A stretch of DNA of 64,000 bases from Corallium rubrum. Lineage: Eukaryota; Cnidaria; Anthozoa; Scleralcyonacea; Coralliidae. The notes below the pieces were generated by a model. It saw only the letters and a program-made list of their open reading frames with translations. It was not told where the DNA came from and made no database searches. The stretch covers positions 1,378,573 to 1,442,572 of the forward strand of contig OZ036012.1 in assembly GCA_964035015.1 (NCBI GenBank), given 5' to 3'. A program made the position numbers and the translations under genes. Shown here in pieces: positions 22,817 through 34,599 of this stretch; positions within the stretch are counted from its first letter, which is position 1, and the number at the start of each line of letters is the position of its first letter.

Positions 22817-23289
22817 GTGAGTATCTTTGCTGCCTATTTTAGTAACCTAGCCCACTTTTTGCTTGTTATCAAATGATAGTAATTTTATACCAGCCTAGTC
22901 CCTGGCTCTCTCTCTTCGCTGTTTTAATATTTTCTAGCATGGGCGTAGTCAAACCTAGGTACAAGTCTCATCATATACGCGCGTGCTTCAGAACGACGGG
23001 GATAGGCTGATTTTGTACGTTTCTTAAGAATAAGCACACCAGCTTGCCACCTTTCACTCACTTACAGTTTAAACCATTAAAACAAGACTGACGTGTTAGT
23101 TAGCGTTAGTTACAGAATAAGAAATTAAAATGAAGAAAGAATTGAACACAATACTAATCCGATTGCATGAACGAAATATCGAACCTAATGAATATACTCG
23201 AATTGACGCATCAGCGCTCTCGTAACTCAGCATTGACACCGGGAGGTCAGGATAGTGAGAGATTTTTAGGAGCATTATAGTTCCCACTA

Positions 23290-23940
23290 CTGCGCTTTGC
23301 ACTCGAGTTTGGAACGGCTAAAGTTCTGCCGTTAAGTTTAGTGGTTTGAAATTGTAATTGTGATGTAATGCTAACGATGTTGCAAAGTTGTTGTCAATGG
23401 CAAGGAACTGCATGGCGTTAGTGTGTAACGCCTTGGCAGCACCTTGCCAACATCATTCGTATTACGTCACAACTAGAAGTTTCAAACGACTAAATTTAAC
23501 GGCAAAACTTTATTTTAGCCGTTCCAAACTCAAAACCGCATTATTTCTCACTATTTCTTATAGCGCCTGTTCACATGAGGCAAGTTACCTTGGGAGGTAG
23601 GGTTTTCCCTATCACCCGAGATATCTCGATGTTAGTTGATTTCGATGTTAAAAAACGTAAACCGTTCACACGAGACCGAGATAACTCGGGGGGTAGGAAT
23701 AACTCGATCCGAGCGATAGGGTAACCTTAGGCCCAGAGTTATCCCGCCTCCATTTGAACGCTTTCATTCGAGTTATCTCGAAGGGTAGGATCAACTTTTG
23801 TATAATTACGCATGCGTAATTATGCTTTTGCCCGGGAAAACTCGGGGTGAAGCGTTCACATGAAGCTAGGGTTATCTCGGGGGCCAAGGATAACTCGATA
23901 GTTGCGTTTTATCATGTGAAACATGGTCAATTGTGACCCT
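23290..23940. repeat. Inverted-repeat MITEs in an intron
   Basis: At 23297-23550 the ends GTTTGGAACGGCTAAAGTT and its near-complement form a hairpin-like element. At 23565-23930 a second element has TTCACATGA-type ends and clustered GAGATAACTCG / CGAGTTATC motifs on both strands. Neither encodes a protein. Confidence 0.55.
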
Positions 23941-24315
23941 AGTCCCCGAGTTACATATCCCTACCTTTTAAGCAATAAACAATAAGCGTCGTTTTACCTA
24001 AAATTAGCGTTTCTATTACGATAATTAATTAACTTAATCAGAAGCGATTGTTATAGAAGCTTTCAATAATTTACTAGATAACATCGTTTAAGCTTAAGTT
24101 CAATTTTGCGTAGTGTGGAAAACCAGAAAACTAAAAAAGGTAAAGGAAAAACTCAAAGCGGAGAGAACTCTATTTAAGAACTATATCTAAGAACTATATC
24201 CCGTATAACTGGGCCTAACTTCTGTTCTTATGAATAGTGACAATACGTAGCGCACTAATAAATAGTACACGCTGCCAGTGCTTCGCCCGATTTATTCACT
24301 GTTCTTCTGTTACAG

Positions 24316-24424
24316 GTTTGGTGTTCCACTTGTAGTTTCCGCGGTGTTATTGTGAACACAAATGAACAACCTGGTTTTGCGTGTTCATGCAAAGAAGGAT
24401 TTTACGGAAACAAATGTCAGGACG
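24316..24424 (+). CDS. Exon: atypical EGF-like module
   Basis: Acceptor TGTTACAG|, donor ACG|GTAAAT, enters in phase 0 and leaves in phase 1. Its 36 residues end in the classic EGF tail FACSCKEGFYGNKC. Only five cysteines are visible where EGF normally has six, so one disulfide partner is missing or comes from the neighbouring module. Confidence 0.8.
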
Positions 24425-24450
24425 GTAAATAACTTTCGGTGTATTTGGGT

Positions 24451-24666
24451 GTTGGTGGCACAGTGGTTAGCGCACGTGCCTTTCACCTTTGCGATCCGGG
24501 TTCGATTTCTGCTCTCAGCAATTATCTGATTGAAAATTTCACCTTGGCCGCATGTGAGAGGAGTGCTTCCAGATTGACTCTACCAAACACCACAGGTTTC
24601 CCCTCGGTACTCCGGTTTCCTCTGGTAGTAACACTGGACTAATGAGGGATGACCCTTACTGGACCT
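24451..24666 (+). mobile_element. tRNA-derived SINE
   Basis: A-box-like TGGCACAGTGG near 24457 and B-box-like GGTTCGATTTC near 24499 form a polymerase III promoter in tRNA spacing. The tRNA-unrelated body is shared with 8077-8263. The 3' end passes straight into a TGTGTC hexamer array, as expected when a SINE tail seeds a microsatellite. Confidence 0.85.
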
Positions 24667-24753
24667 CTAGTGTCTGTGTCTGTGTCTGTGTCTGTGTCTG
24701 TGTCTGTGTCTGTGTCTGTGTCTGTGTCTGTGTCTGTGTCTGTGTCTGTGCCG

Positions 24754-24811
<58 letters not shown>

Positions 24812-24812
24812 A

Positions 24813-24877
<65 letters not shown>

Positions 24878-24947
24878 ATGTGCCTGTGCCTGTGCCTGTG
24901 CCTGTGCATGTGCATGTGCCTGTGCATGTGCATGTGCCTGTGTCTGT
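24667..24947. repeat. (TGTGTC)n / (TGTGCC)n hexanucleotide microsatellite
   Basis: About 280 bp of TGTGTC changing to TGTGCC with occasional TGTGCA. It lies 33 bp before the first calcium-binding EGF exon. The frames with alternating Cys-Val, Pro-Val or His-Arg are artefacts. Confidence 0.95.
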
Positions 24948-24980
24948 CTAATTTTGTGCTGTATATTTTTAAAAATTTAG

Positions 24981-25097
24981 ACGTAAACGAGTGCGCTACC
25001 AAGCCTTGTCATGCAAATGCAACTTGTAATAACACCATGGGATCTTTCTCATGTGCTTGTAATAGTGGATTTACTGGCAATGGATTGAACTGTGCAG
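24981..25097 (+). CDS. Exon: calcium-binding EGF 1
   Basis: Phase 1-1 exon of 117 bp (acceptor AAATTTAG|, donor GCAG|GTACGA). With the borrowed G it starts DVNEC, the calcium-binding EGF consensus, and has six cysteines in C-C-C-C.C-C order, ending GFTGNGLNCA. The symmetrical phase lets the module be duplicated without breaking frame. Confidence 0.92.
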
Positions 25098-25417
25098 GTA
25101 CGAATACATGCAGAAAAATCGCATATTTGATATAGATATGATTATGATCAACTGGGTTTACTCCAAATGTAACCAAATCGAGAGGAACGTTACTCTATTT
25201 ATACAATATTTTGATTAAGACGATTGCTCCAAAAGCTATATAATTTGTTGTAAGATTTAAGAAAACTCTTTAGCATAACTTTAGTTCTAAAAAATGTCAT
25301 TGAAACAGTTTTTATAGCAGCACGAGAGCCCTTCAAATTAAATGTACAAGTAATATTTAAAAACCGCATCAAAATAGATATCTTATAATATAGTATTGTA
25401 TGTTTTAAAAAATTTAG

Positions 25418-25534
25418 ACGTAAACGAGTGCGCTACCAAGCCTTGTCATGCAAATGCATCTTGTAATAACACCATGGGATCTTTCTCATGTGCTTGTAGT
25501 AGTGGATTTACTGGCGATGGATTGAACTGTGCAG
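25418..25534 (+). CDS. Exon: calcium-binding EGF 2
   Basis: Almost identical to the exon at 24981, differing at only a few bases; the flanking intron is duplicated with it. Phase 1-1, DVNEC start and six cysteines. Splice sites are identical to its neighbours. Confidence 0.92.
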
Positions 25535-25837
25535 GTACGAATACATGCAGAAAAATTAAATATTTGATATAGATATGACTGTGATCAACTGGGTTTGCTC
25601 CAAATGTAACCAAATTGAGAGGAACGTTACTCCATAAATTGTTGTAAGATTTAATGAATTCTTTAGCATAACTTTATTTTTAAAAAAAGTTATTTTGTGT
25701 GTTGGAACAGTTTTTATAGCAGCATGATAAAACTTCAAAAAGGTTTAATACTTTTTACATTAAATATATAATTGTATATATAACCGCATCAAAATAGATA
25801 TCTTATAATATAGTACTGTATGTTTTAAAAAATTTAG

Positions 25838-25954
25838 ACGTGAACGAGTGCACTACCAAGCCTTGTCATGCAAATGCAACTTGTAACAACACCATGGGAT
25901 CTTTCTCATGTGCTTGTAATACTGGATTATTTGGCGATGGATTGAACTGTGCAG
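25838..25954 (+). CDS. Exon: calcium-binding EGF 3
   Basis: Third copy of the module, phase 1-1, with DVNECTTKPC and six cysteines. It shows more substitutions (NTGLFGDGLNCA). The intron after it is also recognisable as the same duplicated unit. Confidence 0.92.
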
Positions 25955-26595
25955 GTACGAATACATGCAGAAAAATCACATATTTAATATAGATATGACT
26001 GTGATCAACTGGGTTTACTTCAAATGTAAAAAAATTGAGAGGAACATTACTCTAAATTTGTTTTAAGATTTAGGAAAACTCTTTACCATAACTTTGGTTC
26101 TAAAAAATGTCAAAAATTTGTTGGAACAGTTTTTATAACAGCATGAGAGCCCCTGAAAAAGGTTTACTTTTTTACATTAAATATATAAAATTATAAATGT
26201 ATATATAACCGTATCTAAATATATACAAAAGCTGAATTTCTTTATTTTTTTATACTTTTTAAATATTTTTATTTCAGATTATCTTTCTTTTGTTATTGTG
26301 ATTATTTTTCGGAAGAGAGAACCTTGGGTCACCGAGTTTAGTTATTCTGCGATTTTATTTCGATCTACAATTTCTTAAATTGTCGTATAATATTCGAGTC
26401 TATTAAGAACCTATTTCTTCACTCGTTTTTTTGACCAATTCAATTATATTCTGGGTTTGTTTTTCCTCACTCTAAACGTGCTATGCAAGCAGGTAATATA
26501 AGCAAGTCTTTATTGTTACGTTTTACCGCCAAATGATATATATTTAATATGTATTTTATTATCCTAACTTTGCTTCACCTTACAACGCCATTTAG

Positions 26596-26781
26596 AAGCT
26601 CATGAACAAATTAAACAGTGGCTTCCCGTCAATTCCCGTTGGCATCTTTGTTACCGTGCATCAAAAGATGGTTGGCGGACCTTTGATTTTCACTCAAGAT
26701 GTAACAATAAAGGAGCCACAGTAACTATTGTACGTGTTGGAATATACGTCTTTGGAGGTTATAATGATCTTTCGTGGACAG
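26596..26781 (+). CDS. Exon: TLDc domain, N-terminal half
   Basis: Acceptor CCATTTAG|, donor ACAG|GTAAGA, phase 1-1. It encodes IKQWLPVNSRWHLCYRASKD, then GWRTFDFHSRCNNKGATVTI and YVFGGYNDLSWT. The W..CYRAS.DG....FH..C..KG.TV.. and FGGY.D.SW motifs are diagnostic of TLDc. Confidence 0.92.
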
Positions 26782-29293
26782 GTAAGAGTAACATTGTTTT
26801 GGTTATGTCTTTTTGAATTAAAAGATTTCACGTTCTTTAAAACTGGATGCAGAAAAAGGTTTCCTTAGAAATGTTACTGGACAGACATTTTAGCAATTAA
26901 TAAAAACCGTGAAAGAGACAGAGTTTTTGGCGGTAATGTCTCTACAAGCAATTTTACGTGTATTTTTCCAAAAGCTTTATCTGTCCCCTCGTTTTGTTTG
27001 TCTTTGAAATTTCTGAAGCATGTTTCGGACATGTTTACCCTACCTGGTTTCCAGGAGCCGGTTGTACAAAAAGGTAGTTAACTTTAGCTGTAGTTAGAGC
27101 TTAATGCTAGCTAATCAGGACCAGAGTTTGAGAAGTTGACAACGATTTAACTACGCGACAGGTAGTTGAACTGTCGTTAAGAGTTTTATACAACTGGCCC
27201 AAGGTTTCTCAGTTTCAAAATCGGGCGGGCCTAGTCCCTCTAAAATACTTGTCCAAAATTTTTATAGTCACAAAAATATCTTCAAATTTGACCCCAAGCC
27301 AGCTTCTGTGAATGTAACGCCAAGCTCTCCCTCCTGGCGCCGGCTGAAGTTGTTGTAACATCAATAGCCTGCCTGCTAGAGCATGCGCGGATCCCATTGT
27401 AATTGAAATTTGAATGCCACCCCTTCTTAACCTCAAGTGACCAATCACAAATCAGATGCGCAGAGTAAATAAAGAAACCGTTTTTACTATCCCGCCCGAC
27501 GAATCAGTGCGCTACTTCCTGTCTGCTTTCCCCCTGTCTTTATTTTAATTGTATACGAAGACGATTAAATTTCGAGTGGAAGAAGGAGCTGGAGCCTTTG
27601 AATTTGTCCAGCCATTGTCCACTGGCCGAATACTGAAAGAAGGAGACTATCACAGGCATCCCGATCATGTGTTGATGTGTGGCAGCACTATTAAACATTA
27701 AATATACATTTTCCTTCAAGATATACCATCGTTTGTACCAATTGAAAGAAACTTACGTAATGCAACTTATGTATGAAGATAAAGAAACTTTCTCGTTTGT
27801 TGCTGTTTAAAAGCAGTTTGTCTTGAACCTTCATGATCTTTTGTTAGAATCTTATAGACGAGCAGGAGAAATCAGCGGCGCAACTAGGCATCTGGGGGCC
27901 CGTGGGATTGATTACTTCGGGGGCCCTGTCCGATTTACCGCATTTCTAAGGGGTTCGGGGGTATGCTTCCCCGGAAAATTTTTGAATCTATGGTCTCTGA
28001 AATGGCATTTTCTGCACTTTGAGGGCACTTTTGAGCAAAATCTAATCACTCACACTCTCTGCACAATGTTAAAAAATCTAATCACTCGATGCACAATCTT
28101 AATCTGTTAAAGTGGGGGTGATTATTTGAATAGATTCATAATTGCATTCATTCCGTTCCGCATAGCCTGCGCGCAGACATTTTACCCAATCTCCGCGGAT
28201 TGGGTAGAAAGTCAGTGCACACAGAATACACATGCTAATAAGGGCACTTCTTACCAACATTTTTGGGCGGTCGCGCCGCCCCTGCGTATGGGTGTCAAAG
28301 CATCAACCCCCAACCCCCAAGAGAAGATTTTCAGTTCAGGTAAGACTCAAGACTGTCAGACAAAGTGGCGGGCCCTGAACGTGCGACAAACCAGTAGAGG
28401 GTGCCGGGAAATGCTCCCCCAGGAAATTTATGATTTTCTAATGATCTGAAACGCTATTTCTTGCATTTTGAGGGCAGTTATAACCATCAGAAAGGTGGGT
28501 TGACCCGTTCTATGCAACCTACGGATCTCGTCACAAAATGCTCGGGGCCCGTGAGTGAAATCGCCGGATTTGCGATCGGTCTATATAGAAAAGAAAATCA
28601 TATTTTTTCGATATTTTTCAATGTAATATGCAAATGAGCTAATACGCAAAGTTATAGACTTTTAACAAACGGTTTTATAGGCCACTTAGGCCTCGTTTAC
28701 ACTATTACGATACAGAAAGTCTTCCGCTCAAAAATCTCAACGTTTCTTTGTTGTGGTTACACTGTTCCGGAGTGGTTTGCCGTAGCGTAGTCACAAGTCA
28801 ATTTTTGTTTAGTTTTCAAAATGTACATTTTAGTTGGTCAAATGACACATTTCTCTCAAAATCATCTTTTTTCACTGAAACAACAAGAAATAAGTAACTT
28901 TAACATGTACACTTTTTTGTCATTGTTCATGTCAAGTTTCAGCAGGAATTATAACGTTTTCCGTTGTCTAAGTGCATTCTATTTTTGGCCGCCATGTTGA
29001 ATGACAAATTTGTCTCCTAGATGCATGAAAACTTACGGTAGCGTGGGACAATTATCAATTTTGTCGTAAAACTATAGTTGGAAGTCTATATAACTTATTT
29101 CTGATTGTTGGACGTGTTGATATTATTTGTGGTCTCCAGCCAACAATGTTTTGCTTGGCCACTCCAGTGAACTCTATATATACCTGGAAGGCGGACTGCA
29201 TGCCAATAAAAAAGTGAAGCAAAATATGGCGGCAATGGGGAATTTTTGGACGTCAGTTCTTGGCCCCAACGCGGTCATCTTAGATGTCAGTCT

Positions 29294-29578
29294 TAGGGGC
29301 AGGAGGCGAGCCAGCCCGCTTACCGGGATAACCGGGTAAGCGGGGTGATTTCTGGCTCGCGTTTATACCGGGATGATTTTACAACAACGACAATAGATGG
29401 CGTCTGCATCCTTTGAAAAATTGCCCGGTTAGCGATTGTTTACATGAGAAATTTTCATCCCGCTTACCGAGATCTCGCTAACCATTCTAGCCCGCTTGGC
29501 CATATAAACGCAGAAGAATTTTTAACAGGAAAATAACTACACAGTGAGATCTCGCTTACCGGGCTCGTCTCATATTTT
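29294..29578. mobile_element. MITE-like insertion with clustered GCCCGCTTACC motifs
   Basis: Motifs GCGAGCCAGCCCGCTTACCG and their complements crowd both ends. The flanks (AGTCTTA on the left, CGGCCGAACCAC on the right) are nearly contiguous in the inverted paralog at 30530-30632, so that paralog approximates an empty site. Related motif clusters lie at 20940-21020 and 47035-47225. Confidence 0.5.
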
Positions 29579-29929
29579 CTCGCGGCCGAACCACGGGCAG
29601 AGTTCAGTATCTACCAGAAACCACGAATCATTTACGTATAGTATTGAATACTTGCATTATGTTTTTCGACATCCAATATAGAGTTCTAAAATGATTTCGT
29701 TGCATAGTTTGAAGTCAAACTCGACTACGGATTTCGCCGTTCCACGAGTTAACGTTGTCCTAAAGACGTGAAAATGATCTGAACGAAAAAGTGATCTTTG
29801 TATGTGGAACGGGAACGGCGTTTAAGTTACTCTTGGGACTAAAAATTATTAATCTTCTTTGTTGTGTGAGATTTTATATTGTATTAAGGACGTTGTCGTT
29901 GAAGTTCGGGTTGTATTTGCTTAAGCTCT

Positions 29930-30262
29930 CTAATAATAATACAGACAGCCCTCATTTGAAGCTCCGTAAAATCTACAAAAACCGCTCGAACTCGCCAAAA
30001 TTGTCATCAGTACATTTGTCAAGAACTTGGCTTTCGGTTCATTGCTCTTTCGACCCAAACGTTCATCTCCGCAGCTCGAGAAACGTTCATATGCAACGGC
30101 GAGGGCTTTCTTGAAGCCAAAGCCGGTTTGTATGGCGAGCTGCAAAGAAGATGAAAGAGCAATGAACGGAAAGCCAAGTTCTTCACGAATCTACTGATAG
30201 CAATTTTGGTGAGATCGAGCGGTTCTTGCATGTGTATTCTACGGAGATCTGATCGTCTGATA
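29930..30262. repeat. Foldback repeat with ~110-bp arms
   Basis: 29950-30062 and 30138-30260 are inverted copies (AAGAACTTGGCTTTCGGTTC against GAACGGAAAGCCAAGTTCTT) around a spacer of about 75 bp. No coding content. Confidence 0.7.
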
Positions 30263-33200
30263 TGCTCTATGAAAGTTACCACTCTTTACTAATTTTTAGT
30301 ATAGAGGTTATAATTGACCGTGAGAGGAACTCGTCGAAATAGAGTTGAAACTCGACTCGGATGTCAGAAAGACGCAAGGATCAATAAACAGAAATTAAAT
30401 ATTTCATGCATTTTATATAGTGATATTCGATTTGAATTTGTGCCAACGGTTAACATACGCGGCCCCCGGAAAGTCAATGAAAAAAGGAACACACCACTGC
30501 TCGCGTGCAGGAGGGTGCAGTTTGAGCTGCGGTGGTTCGGCCGAAAAAGACTAACACTGACTTCAAAGATGACCGCGTAGTGTCTGAAACTGATGTCCAA
30601 AAATTCCTCATGCCCTCCATTTTTTGCCCCACTTTTTCGTCCAGTGATTGACTCTGGGCCACTCTGGCTCTGTCCTTCTGCATGAAAAAGGAATGAGCCC
30701 GCGAGTTTTCGGTCAACACACCCAATATTTGCTGAGCACTTCAAGTAGCCTTACTTAATTTTGTTAACCGAGGGGGTCCTTGGGATTTTCTGTATTGTGG
30801 TTTTATGGTGTTTTTTATACAGTGTTTCGGTAATTGCGCAGCTTACGCACAGCATTTAGGTAATTACGGTATCCCATTAATTTTCAATAATTCGATATTC
30901 GCGTTTATGCGGTTTGGGTCGCACCCCCTAAAGACAAGTCTCCCACCCTTCCTCCCTAACTTCGAACTGCCCAATTTCCTGATTTGAACAGTAAATTCTA
31001 TAATACAAAATACTTTGAATAAAATAATTGTTACCTTGATAAGATATTGTGTTTGATATTTGAATTAGCGTATTGAAAAGTACCTCCCATAACTAACTCC
31101 TATATCTCACCAGTCACTACAAGATATTCATGCACCATTAGATGAATGATCAGAAGGGTTTATTAGTTAGTTTAATCACTGGACTCAAGAGTTATAACCG
31201 ATACAGCAACATAACGGAATATTTAACAGGTCTAGTAGGCAGTTTAATTTAATACCGCTTCAATCACGGCAAATTTTAACAGTGTTTCAGCGATAGGCAC
31301 AATATTATATGAAAATAAATCTGGGAGAGTCACAGCAATCTGCGTGTTCGAGACTGTTGCAATCCGATAAGATTCCAAAAGAGTCAGATCTATATCTTAG
31401 CCTCCTTTGTAGACGTTCTCTTAAAATCTCAGGGTCGTACCGATGACTTGAAGAACGTCTGCGAAGAAGGCTAGTCTGGGTGATCATATAACGGAGGTCG
31501 ACATATTGACTCGGGCCACAAGACCATCGGAGCGATTGCTAGCTTTTCCAGATGCCGTTGTTATAATTGTATAGCCAGCGTACACTTACTCGAAAATGTT
31601 TTGAATACATTTTGTTTTCCAGTTAATAATATTTTGTTTTCCAATTAATATGCGGTTCCCGCACAAGTGATTTCCTTGCATTATAAAGCGTGACCACCGC
31701 GACGCAACTTTTTTATCAAACTGTCGACGTTCTGGAGCACGGTATGGCGGCTAGATAATGCGACAAACTTTGGCAAACATATCATTTGTGACTATGCAGG
31801 GTACTAGGCTAAACAATATTAAAAATTGGTTTTGTACTCGTTTCTCAAAAGAAATTCACAGAAGCCATATACGAACCAATTAGATTTTTCAGAACTTTTT
31901 GTGCAACTTTAACAGCTGTCGCGTCGTCTTTGCAACCTCCACATGCGATTTTCACCTGTGTTTTATGTGCCGATTTTACAAGCCGCCGAGTACGTGCGAT
32001 TTTTAAGTCGACCCTGCTTACGGGTGGTGCTGGCCATGTGCGATTTTTACGGACCGCGCTCTACATTTTAAAATTATTCTATCACTTGCAATTGTGCATC
32101 CAAAAATCGCTCGTAGAGTTGCGGCTTCAACTGAGATGGAGCCGAAACATGTCTCACACCCCATTCATTTCTAACTGGAACAAAAAAGATCGGAGTTATA
32201 CCTATTCAATTTGCAAAATTCACGCGCGCAAAGTTATGCGCTTGGTAGAAACGACATAGTATCATTTAACTATTTGCGCTAAAGTTGTTGTTTCGAGTCA
32301 AGAAGCGACACGCAATCAACTTGAGCACTAAGCATTATATAAAAATAGAATATAGCTTTGAATGATTGTTCGTACTGTTCAGTTTTAATTTTAGATCACT
32401 GCATAAAAATATGGAGACCACCTTATACGAAAACCGAACTTTGTGAATAAGCAGCAGAACGGCGCACTATTATGAAGGGAACATTGGTACTCTGAACCGC
32501 AATACCGCCAAAAATAAATCGTAAAAAAAAACAGTAGCGTCATAAATTAAAGGAATACCAAAACTGCTTGAATGGATAAAACAAAATACCCCAACGAAGC
32601 TGCAAAATTACCGAAATACAGTATGAAAAACAGCACTGATACCGCAATAGCGAAAATCCCAATGTCCCCTCTATATTATAGTCACTTAAAACAGTTTTAT
32701 ACACAAGATATATGAGATTAAGTATGCTAAACAGTTAAATCAGTTGATAGACAACTAATTTCAAGTGGTTGTTATTATTTACGTAATGTTTATCAAAAAA
32801 CAACCCTTCTTTGAGAGCGTGCATGGAAGCCAGGGGGCATTTTAGTTACACTACTTGAAGTTCCTTCGCCGCGCTGGTCAAAACACTGAGGGCTCATCTT
32901 TTTTCGGTAATATTTCTCTTCGAAATTTATTTGACCACATGCAATGCCTACGGAAAATGCTGTTGGATTAATCACTCAAGTAAATTTAGCATGTTCAACA
33001 TTCATAAATTGTTTAAACTACAGTTCTACCATAAAATTGAATTGTCCCACTTTACCGTAAGTATTCACCTATTTTGGTAGGTCTATAAAAACTCCCGTGC
33101 AACATGACACTAACTAGTAAACATTGTATTTCTTTCTCGGGATACTCCAAAGATCAACAATGGTCTAAACACCCTACTGCGGTAATGGGTCATTTAAGAC

Positions 33201-34161
33201 GTCAGTGTTGTTCTATTATATCACACAGGTTACTTCCGTTGAAATCGTGCGCCGTGATTGGTTGCTGACGTGAATTGGTAACGCCTTACGATTGAAAACA
33301 AGCAACAAAATCCTAAAAAAACACAACTTAAAAATCTTTTATTACCTCAAAATAATAAAAATATTTGAAATAGCTGACTACTAACATTCTAGAAGTAAAT
33401 TTTAATATTGAGACGAAAATAAACAGCAGAATCCTAGTTCTGCATTTTGACGAAGTTAAAGGAAGCGGAGACCAGAAAATACATCATGATTGATCGATTT
33501 TTGAGTAACAAAAACCATAAAATAACCTACTTAATAACCTCGGCCGTTTGGTCCTTTGTAAAGTATCAAATCTCGGCGTTGAGCGCATTTACCTCCCTAT
33601 CGCTCAATCTAGACCACAACACCTCAGTTTGATATTTTACCGTAATGACCTCGCTCGCCGTTAAGTAGTTCCTAATTTTATTATTTAGTATGAGAGTATT
33701 ATTGTTCATCGTTTGATTTGTAAAAATATTTCAATAATCTAAAGGGGCTCAGACTATTTTTAGCAATTCTGACAGAAACCTAAAATTATACAAAATTTTG
33801 TAATAACGGATATATATTATATAAGATACTAGAAACCGTACCTACACAGAAATGCAGGTAATCAAAATTAAGGCGAGATTGAAGGGTATTGTAAATGTGA
33901 CATCTTGATTTCTGTTGGCCTGGGAGTAACCAAGTTTAGACTAATTTGTGTAAAAACTTTGTCTTAAAGATTCAAAATCTTTCATAGTTGTTGGGTAACT
34001 CATATTTTATAATTGAATTAATGTACAGCTTTAATTTTGAAGTTTGCAGCTCAGAATTTCAACATAAGGCAATCGAGGCTAAAAATAGCGTGACATAACC
34101 TCCTTTAATATTAGTATTTGAAAACAGTTTGAAACTATTTGTTATTTTCTTTTGTTTTTAG

Positions 34162-34484
34162 GATCAGGTGGTTCTAAATCAAGCTCGAATGCGTTTCTTT
34201 TCTCCCTCCGAAATAAAGACGATTTAAAGCCATTTAAAGCTCCAGTCTACCGAAACAGTCAGTACGCAATTTACGACAGTTCTAGTTGGGGACCCACCTT
34301 TGGAGGAGGTCATGATCTCAAGATCGTCAACAACGCTCACTCGTCAACAAGCTCTTACACAAATTTTGGCCACACATACCAACCTCCATCTGGCTACAGC
34401 TATAGCAACAGCAACACCCGAGCTCTCTTGGCTGGCAGTCATTATTTCACTCCATCTGAAGTAGAAGTCTTTTACTTTGGTTAA
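34162..34484 (+). CDS. Final exon: TLDc domain, C-terminal half, and stop
   Basis: Acceptor TTGTTTTTAG|, enters in phase 1, and ends with TAA at 34482-34484. The encoded sequence has SSNAFLFSL, WGPTFGGGHDLKIVNN, HTYQPPSGY and AGSHYFTPSEVEVF, the C-terminal signature of TLDc. An AATAAA lies at 34569-34574, about 85 bp after the stop. TLDc domains occur in TLDC1, OXR1 and NCOA7, where they act on V-ATPase; in extracellular cnidarian proteins the role is not established. Confidence 0.95.
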
Positions 34485-34568
34485 ACTGTCAACGTCTTTT
34501 AAAACATCACTAAAATTAAAGTAGAACACGCATTGTGTTAATTAAAGAAATATTGTTTTTCCTGAAAC

Positions 34569-34574
34569 AATAAA
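34569..34574 (+). terminator. Polyadenylation signal AATAAA
   Basis: Canonical hexamer at a suitable distance behind the stop codon of the TLDc exon. Confidence 0.6.
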
Positions 34575-34599
34575 AGGTGATTAAACTTAAAAATAGTAT

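Larger units (their letters stand above)
26782..34161 (+). other. 7.4-kb intron splitting the TLDc domain
   Basis: Intron between the two TLDc exons. It contains hAT-type remnants (27870-28570), a MITE with AGCCCGCTTACCGGG motifs (29290-29580), a long foldback (29930-30262), an inverted pair at 29220-29285 and 30554-30632, and otherwise AT-rich unique sequence. From 30730 to 34100 I see no coding region or recognisable element apart from short palindromes near 33530-33660. Confidence 0.75.
19726..34484 (+). other. Gene: PAN/EGF/TLDc protein, 12-exon model (5' end missing)
   Basis: Twelve GT-AG exons are phase-compatible in order: 19726-19840, 20283-20420, 21389-21451, 21672-21775, 22047-22231, 22584-22816, 24316-24424, 24981-25097, 25418-25534, 25838-25954, 26596-26781 and 34162-34484. 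The predicted chain is about 600 residues: charged N-terminal region, membrane helix, second hydrophobic segment, PAN/apple, atypical EGF, three calcium-binding EGFs, TLDc. Adhesion or ligand-binding modules outside the cell with a TLDc module at the C-terminus occur in cnidarian proteins; their function is not known to me. The exons from 22584 on are very secure. The five upstream exons rest on splice sites and phase alone. The first coding exon is not identified. Confidence 0.75.

Noticed and set aside
24642-25002. Cys-Val, Pro-Val and His-Arg repeat proteins
   Set aside because: Hexanucleotide microsatellite read in several frames.
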